From Odoribacter sp. AF15-53 (GTDB lineage: Bacteria; Bacteroidota; Bacteroidia; Bacteroidales; Marinifilaceae): a stretch of 64,000 bases of DNA. Made by a program: the position numbers and the translations under genes. The stretch spans positions 182,531 to 246,530 of the forward strand of contig NZ_QUHC01000007.1 in NCBI RefSeq assembly GCF_003479425.1. The letters are read 5' to 3'. Shown here piece by piece: positions 1 to 9,148 of this stretch (positions are counted from its first letter, which is position 1; every line of letters starts with the position of its first letter). The notes under the pieces were generated by a model, which saw nothing but the letters and a program-made list of their open reading frames with translations, searched no databases and had not been told where the DNA came from.

Positions 1-945
1 CAAACTCGTGACGAGCGTTTGTACCTGACTCAAACCGAGGGAGGAAAGACGATAAGCCCGATTGATCTGGCGTATCAGGGAGAAGCTGACGGGTGGTTCT
101 TTGATGCACCTGCGGATATCCGGGTGTCTCATCTGTTGACGGATTTAGCGGCTCGGGATCAGTTTATGGTTTGTGACGGAGGAATTCATTACATGAATAA
201 CGTGCAAGTCCCGTTGAAAGCATCCGTGCGTTGTCGTCTGGATGATCTGGATTATAATATTACCGGTGTCGGGACGATGCATAATTCCAGCGGCTTGGGA
301 AGATACGCTTTTTATGATGATAAGAACGGGCGTTTCCTGGAGTGGAAATTTGCTTACGGGCAGAACTATCTGGGAGAATTAACCGCTGCGTCTACGGCTG
401 CCTTTGATCCCTTGAAGATAAACAAACGATTTGTCACGGATATTAGCGGTAAAGAGGATCGTTGCTGGTTCCTGTTTGATGACGGGACAGACATGTACTT
501 GTATACCTTCAAGGATGGAGCCGGGGTGTATTATAACGTGACTCTCGAACCTTATGAAGCTCCGGTGAAACTGGATGCAGCTCTTCGGGAGACCTTCTTG
601 AAAGCGACCGCTTTCGGGGCATTGAAGACGGCCGATAAGTTTTATTATGCCGTGGATAATGTTATCTGGATATACAATGCTTCCACGCACAAGACCGAGC
701 CGGAACCTTTCTATACCGATCCGGATGCTAATATGCGATTCGTGAAGATATTCTACCGGGATAAGGATGAGGCAGAGATCGTTTTTGCAGGGAATAGCGG
801 TGACGAAGGACATTTCTTCCGGGCAAAGGTAGATTACACGGGACGTTTGGCCGAGCCGACGGAGAAAGAGCCGGAACCGTTCAAGTCTTATAGCGGCTTC
901 GGTAAGATAAAGGATTTTGTTTATAAATATAAAGCCCATTCCTGA
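1..945 (+). CDS. PKD-like family surface lipoprotein, C-terminal part (5' end outside window)
   Basis: The reading frame is open from the first base, so the N-terminus with its signal peptide lies outside the window; about 314 residues are visible. The piece resembles the C-terminal two thirds of the complete PKD-like lipoprotein at 29251-30816: short repeated strands of the propeller type, rich in aromatic residues and in GR/YDD turns, with no catalytic motif. In Bacteroidota such proteins are encoded after SusC/SusD pairs and are thought to be outer-membrane surface proteins that help capture ligand; the ligand is unknown. The next gene overlaps this stop codon by one base (TGATG), so the two are translationally linked. 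Probably the end of a second SusC/SusD locus lying to the left. Confidence 0.75.
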   Translation, partial: QTRDERLYLTQTEGGKTISPIDLAYQGEADGWFFDAPADIRVSHLLTDLAARDQFMVCDGGIHYMNNVQVPLKASVRCRLDDLDYNITGVGTMHNSSGLGRYAFYDDKNGRFLEWKFAYGQNYLGELTAASTAAFDPLKINKRFVTDISGKEDRCWFLFDDGTDMYLYTFKDGAGVYYNVTLEPYEAPVKLDAALRETFLKATAFGALKTADKFYYAVDNVIWIYNASTHKTEPEPFYTDPDANMRFVKIFYRDKDEAEIVFAGNSGDEGHFFRAKVDYTGRLAEPTEKEPEPFKSYSGFGKIKDFVYKYKAHS

Positions 946-2114
946 TGAAAGTATTGTTGTTTCTTGTGATAGCGGGCTTCCTGATCGGGGAAGCCTCTGC
1001 ACAAAACCGTTCTATCGAGTTTCGGAAAGATGAATGGAAGAAGATATTGGAGGTTGCCCGGTCGGAGAATAAGATGATTTTCGTGGATTGCTACACGTCT
1101 TGGTGCGGCCCGTGCAAGATGTTGTCGAATACCGTGTTTACAAATGATTCGGTGGCGGATTTTTATAACCAGCATTTCATCAACGTGAAGGTGGATATGG
1201 AGAAAGGGGAGGGACCGGAATTAGCCAAGCGATACGAGGTGAAAGCTTTCCCGACACTTCTTTATGTTGACAAGGCGGGAGATCTGGTTCATTGTGTCGT
1301 GGGTTTTCAACCCGTGCGAAAGTTGATTCAAGAGGGAGGTGTGGCGATGGATGGGGGTATGACGTTGCTTGCCTTGCAGAAGCGTTATGACGCGGGGGAG
1401 CGGGATCCCGAATTTGTCCGGACGTATATTTCAAAATTGAGCGAGGCGTACAGACCCAAATTACAGGAGAGCGTGGCGACGGAGTACATAAACACGTTGA
1501 CCGACGAGCAGTTTTATACCCGTGATTGTTGGAATATCATGGTTTATAATTTGCAGAATCCCTTGTCTCCTTTATTGAAAAAATTGGTAAAAAATCGAGC
1601 CCGTTTTTACCAGATCGTGGCTAAAGATACGGTTGATATGTTTATAGATTATACCTTTCGGAGTAAAGTTGGGGGATTTACCTGGTGGGAGGCCGAGAAG
1701 CACGGCCCTTTTAATCAGAAAGGATATGATGAATACGTGGCTTATCTGTTGTCGTTAAATCTGCCGGAAGTCCCGAGGTATCTGGCTTCTCTTTACACGG
1801 CCCGTAAAGTGGCCGACGGGGATTACCGGGGAATGCTGGACGAGATGCATAAGGCTTTGAGTTACGGTTTTTTCTATGGAGATAATAAGCTGAGTTATAT
1901 CCAGAATTACATCATCCGTTTGGAAAAATGTAGTGATGTTTCCTTGAAACAGGAGGCTATCGGTTGGATGGAGGCGTTGATGGACGAATACCCGGTAGGG
2001 TATTATAAATCCGAATACATGCGATTGAAAGCCCGTTTGCTGAAATCTCTGGGAAAGGAGAAGGAGGCTACGGATCTGGAGGCTGAAGCGAGGGTGGTGA
2101 GGATGCAGCATTGA
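945..2114 (+). CDS. Secreted thioredoxin-fold protein
   Basis: 389 residues. A signal peptide (about residues 1-19, ending ASA-Q) directs it to the envelope. A thioredoxin domain follows (about 25-140) with the active site WCGPC (Cys54 and Cys57) and the cis-proline motif AFPTLLY. The remaining 250 residues are an alpha-helical extension without a motif I recognise. The likely role is thiol-disulfide exchange in the periplasm. Its start overlaps the stop of the upstream PKD-like lipoprotein gene by one base, so it belongs to the same transcript. Thioredoxin-like genes often close SusC/SusD operons of this type, but what they reduce there is not known. Confidence 0.85.
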   Translation: MKVLLFLVIAGFLIGEASAQNRSIEFRKDEWKKILEVARSENKMIFVDCYTSWCGPCKMLSNTVFTNDSVADFYNQHFINVKVDMEKGEGPELAKRYEVKAFPTLLYVDKAGDLVHCVVGFQPVRKLIQEGGVAMDGGMTLLALQKRYDAGERDPEFVRTYISKLSEAYRPKLQESVATEYINTLTDEQFYTRDCWNIMVYNLQNPLSPLLKKLVKNRARFYQIVAKDTVDMFIDYTFRSKVGGFTWWEAEKHGPFNQKGYDEYVAYLLSLNLPEVPRYLASLYTARKVADGDYRGMLDEMHKALSYGFFYGDNKLSYIQNYIIRLEKCSDVSLKQEAIGWMEALMDEYPVGYYKSEYMRLKARLLKSLGKEKEATDLEAEARVVRMQH

Positions 2115-2138
2115 GTTGTATAAAGTTGTTTAATGAAT

Positions 2139-2181
2139 AGAGGTTTTCCTGTCAATAATCGAGAGGGAAACCTCTTTTTTT
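2139..2181 (+). terminator. Rho-independent terminator after the thioredoxin gene
   Basis: An 11-bp stem with one wobble pair (AGAGGTTTTCC with GGGAAACCTCT) is followed by seven T residues. It lies 25 bases after the thioredoxin stop and closes the first operon. Confidence 0.85.
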
Positions 2182-2500
2182 GAAGTGGTTAATTGTTTGG
2201 CGATCGACATTTCAGGGTACGAGTGGTAGTGCTTGAATTATCAATAAAACAATTAACTGTGAATCTGGTGTATTGCAAGGTATTCTCACCTGACACTCAC
2301 TCGTGTCTCGCTTGTATTTCGTGTAAGCGTTACGTGTAAATTGAGGGTAGATCGTTTATCTCGATAATTGATGCATAATCGAAGCATAATTGATCCCTGG
2401 TTAATTTACTAGTGAAGCACTAGTGAGAGTGTATTGAAATACTAAGGCGTGTGCGAGGTAAGACACTACCTGTTTTCGTGGTGTGGCATGATTTATTTTG
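2182..2500. other. Non-coding gap with a small palindrome
   Basis: I see no convincing gene here. The only structure noted is a perfect 7-bp inverted repeat with a 3-base loop (ACTAGTG-AAG-CACTAGT, 2408-2424). The convergent DUF1848 gene ends at 2501. Confidence 0.5.
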
Positions 2501-3430
2501 TCAAAATAACGTGGGGTCACGTCGCAGGCTTCGCGTGATTCGGTCTTTTATAATATCGTCGTCCTTTACCTGTCCGACGAGCTTTGGAGAAGCGGGATCA
2601 TGTAGTTGACGGTTTCGGAGTGGTTTGTGTTCCGCCGTGTTGGCGTAACAATACAGGCAACCGTTGAAACAAGTGTCGTAAGTACCGATGTCGATGCTTT
2701 CAATGCAACGGCACACGTCCCGCTGATTTTTGTCTTTCCGGGTGGAGATCGGGTAGCCCGTGATCCTTTCTACCAGTTCCCGGTCGATGCACATCCCGGC
2801 GGGAATACCCATGTCTGTAAGGTCTATTTTCACGGTACACGTGTTCAATAGTAGAGGGGTGTCATCAATCGTTTGGCGGAAAGAGATGGCCATTTCCTGT
2901 ATTTCTTCCGTGGTGAGCAGACCGATGTTCATGGATCGCAGGGTAGCATGGATGTGCTTGTAATGGTCGATAAAACCGAGCATGCATTTTTCCGTGTAAT
3001 CTTTCAGGCGAGTAGCGATTTCAGCGAAAGCGGTCTTGTGGAAGTCCGTGTTATATTTTTCATTTGTCAGGATCGGGTCGTAACGCCAGATGACTTTTTC
3101 TTTACCAATCCGGTCGGAGAGGCGTTTGAACGTGTCAATTCTTTTGTCTAGGGAGGGTAAATTAGCCTCGATTTCTTTCCCGTAAGGATTTAACGTGAAT
3201 TGAAAATAGTATTTAAAATTTTCCAATTGGTCGAGTTTGTCGAGCATCGGTGCGGGATTTTTAGTCCAGAACACGATACAATCCACCACGTCCGGGGTCA
3301 AGCTAACACGACTTACCTGTTTCGGGTTAAACGGGTTGGGCACGAGAACGAATTTCTCCCGGATACGATTCAAAAACCATTCCGAGTAAAACGAGGGGAT
3401 ATCTGTTCTTCTACTTACGCTAATTATCAT
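2501..3430 (-). CDS. DUF1848 family protein
   Basis: 309 residues, a usual length for DUF1848. The N-terminus (MIISVSRRTDIP, then VFWTKNP) is the family signature. Near the C-terminus there is a cysteine cluster (CRCIE, then CFNGCLYCYAN) that recalls radical-SAM or iron-sulfur binding motifs. No reaction has been shown for the family to my knowledge. The gene stands alone on the minus strand, and its ATG lies close to a weak promoter-like sequence (TAATTTTA). The family call is firm; the biochemical role is not. Confidence 0.85.
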   Translation of the reverse strand: MIISVSRRTDIPSFYSEWFLNRIREKFVLVPNPFNPKQVSRVSLTPDVVDCIVFWTKNPAPMLDKLDQLENFKYYFQFTLNPYGKEIEANLPSLDKRIDTFKRLSDRIGKEKVIWRYDPILTNEKYNTDFHKTAFAEIATRLKDYTEKCMLGFIDHYKHIHATLRSMNIGLLTTEEIQEMAISFRQTIDDTPLLLNTCTVKIDLTDMGIPAGMCIDRELVERITGYPISTRKDKNQRDVCRCIESIDIGTYDTCFNGCLYCYANTAEHKPLRNRQLHDPASPKLVGQVKDDDIIKDRITRSLRRDPTLF

Positions 3431-3591
3431 GTAGTAAAATTACACCTTTCCGTGATATGGAACAATTACGCGGGTGAAAATTATTTGAAAAAACGAGAAC
3501 TCTCGATAGTAACATTCCTTTAGCACGAATGTAATCATTTGGTAATATCGCTACTCTTTCTTTGTGGTATCAAAATGAAAAGAAAAAGATT

Positions 3592-4677
3592 ATGAAAGAG
3601 TATTTATTAAGGATGAGTAAATGGTGCTTTGTATTTGCGGCTTTTGCCGGTGTTGTTGCGTGTTCGGATGATGATGCGGAGGTGAACACGGATTTATATT
3701 CGGGAACGGATATTACTTCTTATGCTTCTATTACAGCAAATAAGGAGACCAAGAAGGCCCGTGTCGAGATATTGAAAGACGGGACATGGAAGTTGTACGG
3801 GGGAGAAAGTAGTTCTTCTATTGTTTTTGATGAACCTTTGTTGCAGGGAAGTACGAAAGGAATGACGGAATTGGGTACGAGTAAGTTTCAACTCTATTGT
3901 TTGGAGTGGTCTGACGGGGCACGGGCTGCTTTGGGTATAAGGCGATTACCGTTAGTCGGGCAGTCAAACTTCAGAGACCTGGGCGGCTATAAGACGAAAG
4001 ATGGTCGCCGGGTGAAATGGGGATTGGTTTTCCGTTCCGGAAAATGTAATAGCCTTACAGATGAGGATTTAGCATATCTTGCAAGTATTCCTTTGAAGAC
4101 GGTTGTTGATTTCCGATCGAATGAGGAGCGGGATGCTGAGCCGGATAAGGTGCCGACAACAACGATAAACCGGATTAATTTCCCGATAGCTCCGGGGAAT
4201 CTTTCTTCTACCGATATCGGGGAGGTTATCAGAAGAGGTGACGTGGCTGCGGCGAAACAGTATCTGGTGGATGGTAACCGGGAGTTCGTGACGGACTTTC
4301 AGGCCGAGTATAAGTCATATTTCGAGACGTTGATGCAGACAGACAAAACACCCTTGATGTTCCATTGTACGGCGGGGAAAGACCGGGCCGGATTGGCAGC
4401 TGCGTTATTTCTGGCCGCTTTGGGGGTAGACCGGGAGACGATCGTGGAGGATTACATGCTCACGAACGAGTTGACGGGGGTGACTCTGGAGGGAATGAAA
4501 GCTCTTTACGGGGATAATAATATGGCGGTTTGCATGTATTACATCGGTTCCGTGCAGAAAGAGTATATTGAAATGGCTTTGACCACGATAGATAATAATT
4601 ACGGGGGAATGGAAAAGTTCCTGACACAACAGTTGGGCGTGGATCTCGATAAGATTAGAAAGCTTTATTTGTATTAG
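3592..4677 (+). CDS. Tyrosine-protein phosphatase family lipoprotein
   Basis: 361 residues from the ATG at 3592. This start is preferred over a TTG at 3562 because it directly begins a lipoprotein signal peptide ending GVVAC-S. The N-terminal 110 residues form a probable beta-sandwich lead domain. The rest is a Y_phosphatase3 (PF13350) domain with the NFRDLGGY motif and the P-loop HCTAGKDRAG, which carries the HCx5R catalytic cysteine and arginine. Expected to hydrolyse phospho-tyrosine or related phosphoesters outside the inner membrane; the substrate is unknown. Monocistronic, with a strong terminator behind it. Confidence 0.85.
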   Translation: MKEYLLRMSKWCFVFAAFAGVVACSDDDAEVNTDLYSGTDITSYASITANKETKKARVEILKDGTWKLYGGESSSSIVFDEPLLQGSTKGMTELGTSKFQLYCLEWSDGARAALGIRRLPLVGQSNFRDLGGYKTKDGRRVKWGLVFRSGKCNSLTDEDLAYLASIPLKTVVDFRSNEERDAEPDKVPTTTINRINFPIAPGNLSSTDIGEVIRRGDVAAAKQYLVDGNREFVTDFQAEYKSYFETLMQTDKTPLMFHCTAGKDRAGLAAALFLAALGVDRETIVEDYMLTNELTGVTLEGMKALYGDNNMAVCMYYIGSVQKEYIEMALTTIDNNYGGMEKFLTQQLGVDLDKIRKLYLY

Positions 4678-4697
4678 AAGGTTTGTGTATTTTAGTG

Positions 4698-4734
4698 AAG
4701 GAGTTGGCCGGTTATGATGGACAACTCCTTTTTT
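4698..4734 (+). terminator. Rho-independent terminator after the phosphatase gene
   Basis: A 9-bp perfect stem (AAGGAGTTG with CAACTCCTT) runs into a T tract. It lies between the phosphatase gene and the convergent methyltransferase gene. Confidence 0.85.
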
Positions 4735-4743
4735 ATGTGGATA

Positions 4744-5478
4744 TTATTTCTTCACCGCGGAAACGAGTAACATCATGGGGCGTCGCAATTCGTCACGCAT
4801 TCCCGGTATGGAATCAAGAAGCGTCTCGTCGGGTTCCGGTTCTATCAGTCCGGTAATCTCGAAACCGTTTTGGATGAGCCCGTTCACGTAAGTGGTGAGT
4901 GTCTTGTGATATTTTGTCACGTTTTCACCGAGGAAGGTGGCTTCCCGTTTCCCTTCCGAGAAATACCGATCCACGGGCCAGTGGAGGATATTGCCTTGTG
5001 CGTCGTGATACCAGTCTTGACTACCGTAAGCTGTGAACACGGGATGCTCGACCGAGAACACGAATATTCCGCCGGGTGTGAGACAACGATTCACTTTCAT
5101 GCAGATATCCGGAAAGGATTCCAAGTAATGAAAGGTGAGGGAACTGATAACCACGTCATAGCTCTCGGGCGAATAATCAAAGTCCTCGATGGCCATGTGT
5201 TTGTATTCTATGCGTGGGGAGTTGTTTCGTTTTCGAGCCTCTTCCAGCATCTTCTCGGAGATATCAATCCCTAGAGCGTGTTCTGCCCCGTGTTCGATAG
5301 CGTATTGGCAATGCCAACCAAAGCCGCATCCCAGATCCAACACCCGTTTCCCCTTGAAGTCAGGTAACATTTTTTTCAACACGTGCCATTCTCCGGCTCC
5401 TTTCAGACCGTTCACGGAACGGGACATTTGGCTGTATTGATTAAAGAATTTTTCGTCATCGTATTTATTTTCTTTCAT
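4744..5478 (-). CDS. Class I SAM-dependent methyltransferase
   Basis: 244 residues. The Rossmann-type fold is marked by motif I VLDLGCGFGWH (about residue 45), an acidic strand (LGIDIS) that binds the SAM ribose, IEYKHMAIEDFDY, and the post-motif DVVISSLTFHYLE. The N-terminus (FFNQYSQMSRS) and length fit the UbiE/COQ5-like Methyltransf_11 group. Cytosolic; the acceptor molecule cannot be told from sequence. No operon partner: the gene on its right (5609-6514) is on the same strand but separated by 130 bases. Confidence 0.8.
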   Translation of the reverse strand: MKENKYDDEKFFNQYSQMSRSVNGLKGAGEWHVLKKMLPDFKGKRVLDLGCGFGWHCQYAIEHGAEHALGIDISEKMLEEARKRNNSPRIEYKHMAIEDFDYSPESYDVVISSLTFHYLESFPDICMKVNRCLTPGGIFVFSVEHPVFTAYGSQDWYHDAQGNILHWPVDRYFSEGKREATFLGENVTKYHKTLTTYVNGLIQNGFEITGLIEPEPDETLLDSIPGMRDELRRPMMLLVSAVKK

Positions 5479-5608
5479 GATGATATCTCTGTTCTACTTG
5501 GTATGATTAAAAACATATTTGAGGAAGGTGAGTTGATGAAAATAGGTTGTTCGGAATTTCCGAACAACCACTCAATATGGTACTGTTAAATTATTTATGC
5601 TTTTCCGA

Positions 5609-6514
5609 CTATTGTTCTTCCTGATTTCTCTCGCCGGAGGCGTATTCTCCGGGACAGATATCCATCACCTCTCGGTCGGGTTGTATCAGGGAACGCTCGT
5701 ACTGGCATTTCCATTGAATGTTCCGGTCAATTCCCTGTTCAGAGATACCGTCGATGGTTTCTCCATCTTTGATGGAGGCGTCTTTGTCGAAGATATAGGC
5801 GGCCACGTTATAGGCGTGATTGACCACGGCATTCGGGTCCAGATCGTGAAAATGATATTGTACGTCCGGTAGTCCGATGGCGTAAAGTCCTAACGTATCC
5901 ACGAGCATGTCGTTGGTGTTTTGTATGTTGAAGAATCGGACGTTCATCCCGAAATGAAGAAAACGACCAGGTTGGGCCCACGGGTTATTTAATACTTGTT
6001 CCCGGGTCAATAACTTGCCGCTTGAAGGAGTCCACACTGCCGCACAGTCAGGGAACAGTTCGAGGGTGGTTTCCAGCCATTCGGTCAACAGGGCGCAACG
6101 CTCTTTGTAAGGGAGGCCGGACGCCATGAAGTCCGATAACATGATTTTATATTTGCAGTTGGCGAGAATCTCGTCTTTTTCGGGGCAATCCCATAATTGA
6201 CTGCGTTGCATCAGATCAATGTTGTTCCCGTCGAAATTCTCGAAATCGGACATGAGTACCTGTGCCGGCATACGTTGGTTGTCTTTGTATTCCACTATGT
6301 ATTTCCAGATTGCGAAAGTCGAAAGGGAGTCCTTCACGTTGGCAACAATATCCACCTTCTCGTATTTGGCAGATAACGCTTTGTGTATATTTTCCCCGTC
6401 GGGGCGTGTTCCTTTGTCGGTAAACAATAGGTACATTTGAAATAGGGTTTGAAAACTTCCTTTCTCGTCTAAATTCTGGCGAAATACTTCCTGTTCTTTT
6501 TGTGAATCCTCCAT
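5609..6514 (-). CDS. DUF4261 domain protein
   Basis: 301 residues. The C-terminal two thirds match what I know of DUF4261: a run around KERCALLTEWLETTLELFP, then AVWTPSSGKLLTREQ, RFLHFGMNVRFFN, DTLGLYAIGLPDVQYHF and NAVVNHAYNVAAYIFD. The family is cytosolic, and I know of no function for it. No signal peptide or membrane segment. A -7 promoter-like element lies about 40 bases upstream of the start (6554-6561, minus strand). Confidence 0.75.
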   Translation of the reverse strand: MEDSQKEQEVFRQNLDEKGSFQTLFQMYLLFTDKGTRPDGENIHKALSAKYEKVDIVANVKDSLSTFAIWKYIVEYKDNQRMPAQVLMSDFENFDGNNIDLMQRSQLWDCPEKDEILANCKYKIMLSDFMASGLPYKERCALLTEWLETTLELFPDCAAVWTPSSGKLLTREQVLNNPWAQPGRFLHFGMNVRFFNIQNTNDMLVDTLGLYAIGLPDVQYHFHDLDPNAVVNHAYNVAAYIFDKDASIKDGETIDGISEQGIDRNIQWKCQYERSLIQPDREVMDICPGEYASGERNQEEQ

Positions 6515-6553
6515 GTCCGGTATTTTTAATGGTTTGTTGTAAAACTAGGTTTA

Positions 6554-6561
6554 CAAATATA
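6554..6561 (-). promoter_or_regulatory. Putative -7 element (TATATTTG) for the DUF4261 gene
   Basis: It matches the Bacteroidota -7 consensus TAnnTTTG, with suitable distance to the ATG at 6514. No good -33 partner was seen, so support is modest. Confidence 0.4.
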
Positions 6562-6684
6562 CGTTTTTTGCAGGTATTCCTTTATCGAATATAGATTTTC
6601 ACCAATCAATTTAATAAACAATTCTGTTTGTGGGGGGCGGATTTTGATAATAATGAGTGTGTTCAGGTAAGATATATTATTAAT

Positions 6685-6706
6685 AAAGACTAGCTAACTA
6701 GTCTTT
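6685..6706. repeat. Perfect 9-bp palindrome with 4-base loop
   Basis: AAAGACTAG-CTAA-CTAGTCTTT. It lies in the 450-bp gap between the end of the efflux operon (6966) and the DUF4261 start. It could be an operator or a weak terminator; nothing else supports either. Confidence 0.5.
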
Positions 6707-6767
6707 AATTCATGAACAAAATTTTATCTTGTAAGTAATTCATGAGTAAATTAGGGATAATCCTATT

Positions 6768-6881
6768 GTAATCCTACCCATCCTTTGAACCTTCTTCGAA
6801 GCTTCCTCGTAGCTCGAATAACAGAGAACGGTGATGCTTGGGCGAAGCTTCGGGGCATCTACGAAAGAGGGGTAGGATTAC
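6768..6881. repeat. Imperfect inverted repeat, 114 bp
   Basis: The ends are perfect 12-bp inverted repeats (GTAATCCTACCC and GGGTAGGATTAC). The next roughly 25 bases of each arm also pair imperfectly, including CGAAGCTTC in both arms. The whole segment could fold into one long hairpin. It resembles a small non-autonomous palindromic element, and it sits about 85 bases past the last gene of the efflux operon. Confidence 0.6.
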
Positions 6882-6965
6882 TTTATGATTACGGTAGGAT
6901 TATGGTTTGAGTTTAATTATTAGTATCAATGAAGTTATGCGATGTACTCCCATTGCTTTCAAGCT

Positions 6966-8024
6966 CTATTGTTGCTTTTTATAACTGTATATGGCCCAAC
7001 TGTTCAAAACGGTGGCGAAGACGGTCAGGGTTCCCAGTTGCGGGATAATGTCCGTGATGCTGCTGCCTTTCAGGTAGACCATGCGCATGATTTCCATGAA
7101 GTAACGCAAGGGATTGGCGTAAGTGATGTATTGTGCCCATCGCGGCATGCTGCTGATCGGGGTAAATAGCCCGCTCATGAGGATAAATACCAGCATGCAA
7201 AACCACATGACGAACATGGCTTGTTGCATGGTTGCCGAGTGGTTGGAGATCACGAGCCCCAGGCCGGAAACGACGAGAACGAAAATAAGTGTTGCTAGAT
7301 AAATCGCCCCGATATTCCCTTTTGGGGTGATTCCATATACCAGCCAAGCGAGTAGGATGCAGAGGTTCAACACGATGAATCCGACAAGCCAGTAAGGGAG
7401 TAATTTTGCCAGGGTGAACGTGAAGCGGCTTACCGGGGTTACGTTGATCTGTTCAATAGTTCCGGCTTCTTTTTCTCCTACCACGTTTAGGGCCGGGAGG
7501 AAACCGCAGAGCATGACGAGTACCATGGTCATGAGGGCCGGCACCATGAAGACTTTATAATTCAAATGAGGATTGAATTGGTAGCGAATGGAGGCAGAGC
7601 TTTGTGGTGACAGAATTTGAGTCAGGTAAGCACTTCCCAGACTTCCCTTACTCCCATTCACTGCGTTCACGGCGATCAGGGTTGAAGCGGGACGACCGTT
7701 GACCTGCTCTTTTTCGAATCCCTGGGGAATTTCCAGTAGCACGTCGGCCTGGTCTTTTTCAATGGTGGCGATACCTTTATCGTAATTGGTCGGTAATCCC
7801 GTCAGCTTGAAATAGCGGGAAGCCTCGATCTGGTGTACCAACCGTTGAGAGGAGGGACTTTGATCATTGTCGATGATCGCGATGCGGAGGTTTTCTATTT
7901 CCAGCGTGGCGGCCCACGGCATGACCAACATCATCATGCAAGGGAAGATGAGAATGAGTCGGGGCAGGAATTTGTTCCGTTTCAGTTGCTTGAATTCTTT
8001 TTCAATGAGATATCGTAGTATCAT
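6966..8024 (-). CDS. ABC-2 type transporter permease (YbhR-like)
   Basis: 352 residues with the ABC-2 membrane layout: one N-terminal transmembrane helix (about 23-42), a large periplasmic loop of about 130 residues, then five hydrophobic helices in the C-terminal half. The motif GEKEAGTIEQINVTPVSRF before the second helix group is typical of drug and antibiotic exporters of the YbhS/YbhR type. Last gene of the efflux operon, 12 bases after its partner permease. Together with that permease and the double ATPase it would form the inner-membrane pump; the substrate is unknown. Confidence 0.87.
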   Translation of the reverse strand: MILRYLIEKEFKQLKRNKFLPRLILIFPCMMMLVMPWAATLEIENLRIAIIDNDQSPSSQRLVHQIEASRYFKLTGLPTNYDKGIATIEKDQADVLLEIPQGFEKEQVNGRPASTLIAVNAVNGSKGSLGSAYLTQILSPQSSASIRYQFNPHLNYKVFMVPALMTMVLVMLCGFLPALNVVGEKEAGTIEQINVTPVSRFTFTLAKLLPYWLVGFIVLNLCILLAWLVYGITPKGNIGAIYLATLIFVLVVSGLGLVISNHSATMQQAMFVMWFCMLVFILMSGLFTPISSMPRWAQYITYANPLRYFMEIMRMVYLKGSSITDIIPQLGTLTVFATVLNSWAIYSYKKQQ

Positions 8025-8036
8025 GTTTTTCCTCCT

Positions 8037-9137
8037 TTAGTCTAAACGTTTTTTGAATTTGCGGGTCGTGATGCCGATCAGCACGATGGCCATGATGAAC
8101 AGGATTCCCGTTTCTTGCCATACATAGGCAAACGGGACTCCCTCGATCATCAGTTTCCTGACGATGTCGATATACCAACGTGCCGGGATTATACAGGTGA
8201 TTGCTTGTAGTATTTTCGGCATACTTTCGATCGGGAAGATAATGCCTGACAGGATGATCGTGGGGAGCATCAATACCATTCCGGAAGCCAGCATGGCGGC
8301 GACCTGTGTCCGGGTAACGCAGGAAATCAGTAATCCGAGAGCCAGTGACACGAAGATAAATAGCAGTGATACTCCTAACAAACTACCCAAACTCCCGCTG
8401 ATCGGGACATCCAGAACGAATACCGACAGGAGGAGTATCGTGGTCAGGTTGAATATGGATAATATAAAATAGGGTACGGCTTTGGATAGAATGACAAAGA
8501 ACGGGTTCATCGGTGACACGAGCAGGATTTCCATGGTTCCGGTTTCTTTCTCCCGGACGATTGATATGGAAGTCATCATGGCACAGATCAGCATGAGGAT
8601 CAGCCCCATGATTCCCGGTACGAAATTGTAGGCACTTTGCATTTGCGGGTTGTAGAGTAATTTGGTATGAATAACCAGCGAGGGGTGTTGAATCCCGACT
8701 TGTTGTAATTCGGCCTGTGCCGTGGCGATGATCCCGTTGGCGTAATTCCCGCGAGTAATGGCGAGATTCGGATCGGTAGCATCGGCAATAATCTGGATGT
8801 TCTCCGAGTCAAAACGTTGTCGGTTAAGCTGGGCGGGGAAAGCGATCCCCAGTTCTATTTTGTTCTTTCGAAATAGTTGGTTTAATTCCTCCGGGTTGTG
8901 TACCACGTATTTCACCGTGAAATATTCGCTGGCATTAATCCGGTCGATGATATGACGGGTATCTACATCGGTGGATGAGGTGAGAATGGCTGTCTGCACG
9001 TTTTTCACTTCGGTCGAAATGGCAAAACCAAAGAGAAGTATTTGCACGATGGGCATACCGATAAGGATAAGCATCGTGCGCGGGTCTCGCAGGATATGGT
9101 AGAATTCTTTCTTGACAAAGGCGATAAACTGTTTCAT
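8037..9137 (-). CDS. ABC-2 type transporter permease (YbhS-like)
   Basis: 366 residues with the same layout as the gene that follows it: an N-terminal helix (RDPRTMLILIGMPIVQILL), a long periplasmic domain, then five helices starting at MGLILMLICAMM. The conserved REKETGTMEILLVSPM segment lies at the cytosolic face. It pairs with the 6966-8024 permease as a heterodimer in YbhGFSR-type systems. Only 11 bases separate it from the ATPase gene upstream. Confidence 0.87.
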   Translation of the reverse strand: MKQFIAFVKKEFYHILRDPRTMLILIGMPIVQILLFGFAISTEVKNVQTAILTSSTDVDTRHIIDRINASEYFTVKYVVHNPEELNQLFRKNKIELGIAFPAQLNRQRFDSENIQIIADATDPNLAITRGNYANGIIATAQAELQQVGIQHPSLVIHTKLLYNPQMQSAYNFVPGIMGLILMLICAMMTSISIVREKETGTMEILLVSPMNPFFVILSKAVPYFILSIFNLTTILLLSVFVLDVPISGSLGSLLGVSLLFIFVSLALGLLISCVTRTQVAAMLASGMVLMLPTIILSGIIFPIESMPKILQAITCIIPARWYIDIVRKLMIEGVPFAYVWQETGILFIMAIVLIGITTRKFKKRLD

Positions 9138-9148
9138 AAGTTAAAGAG

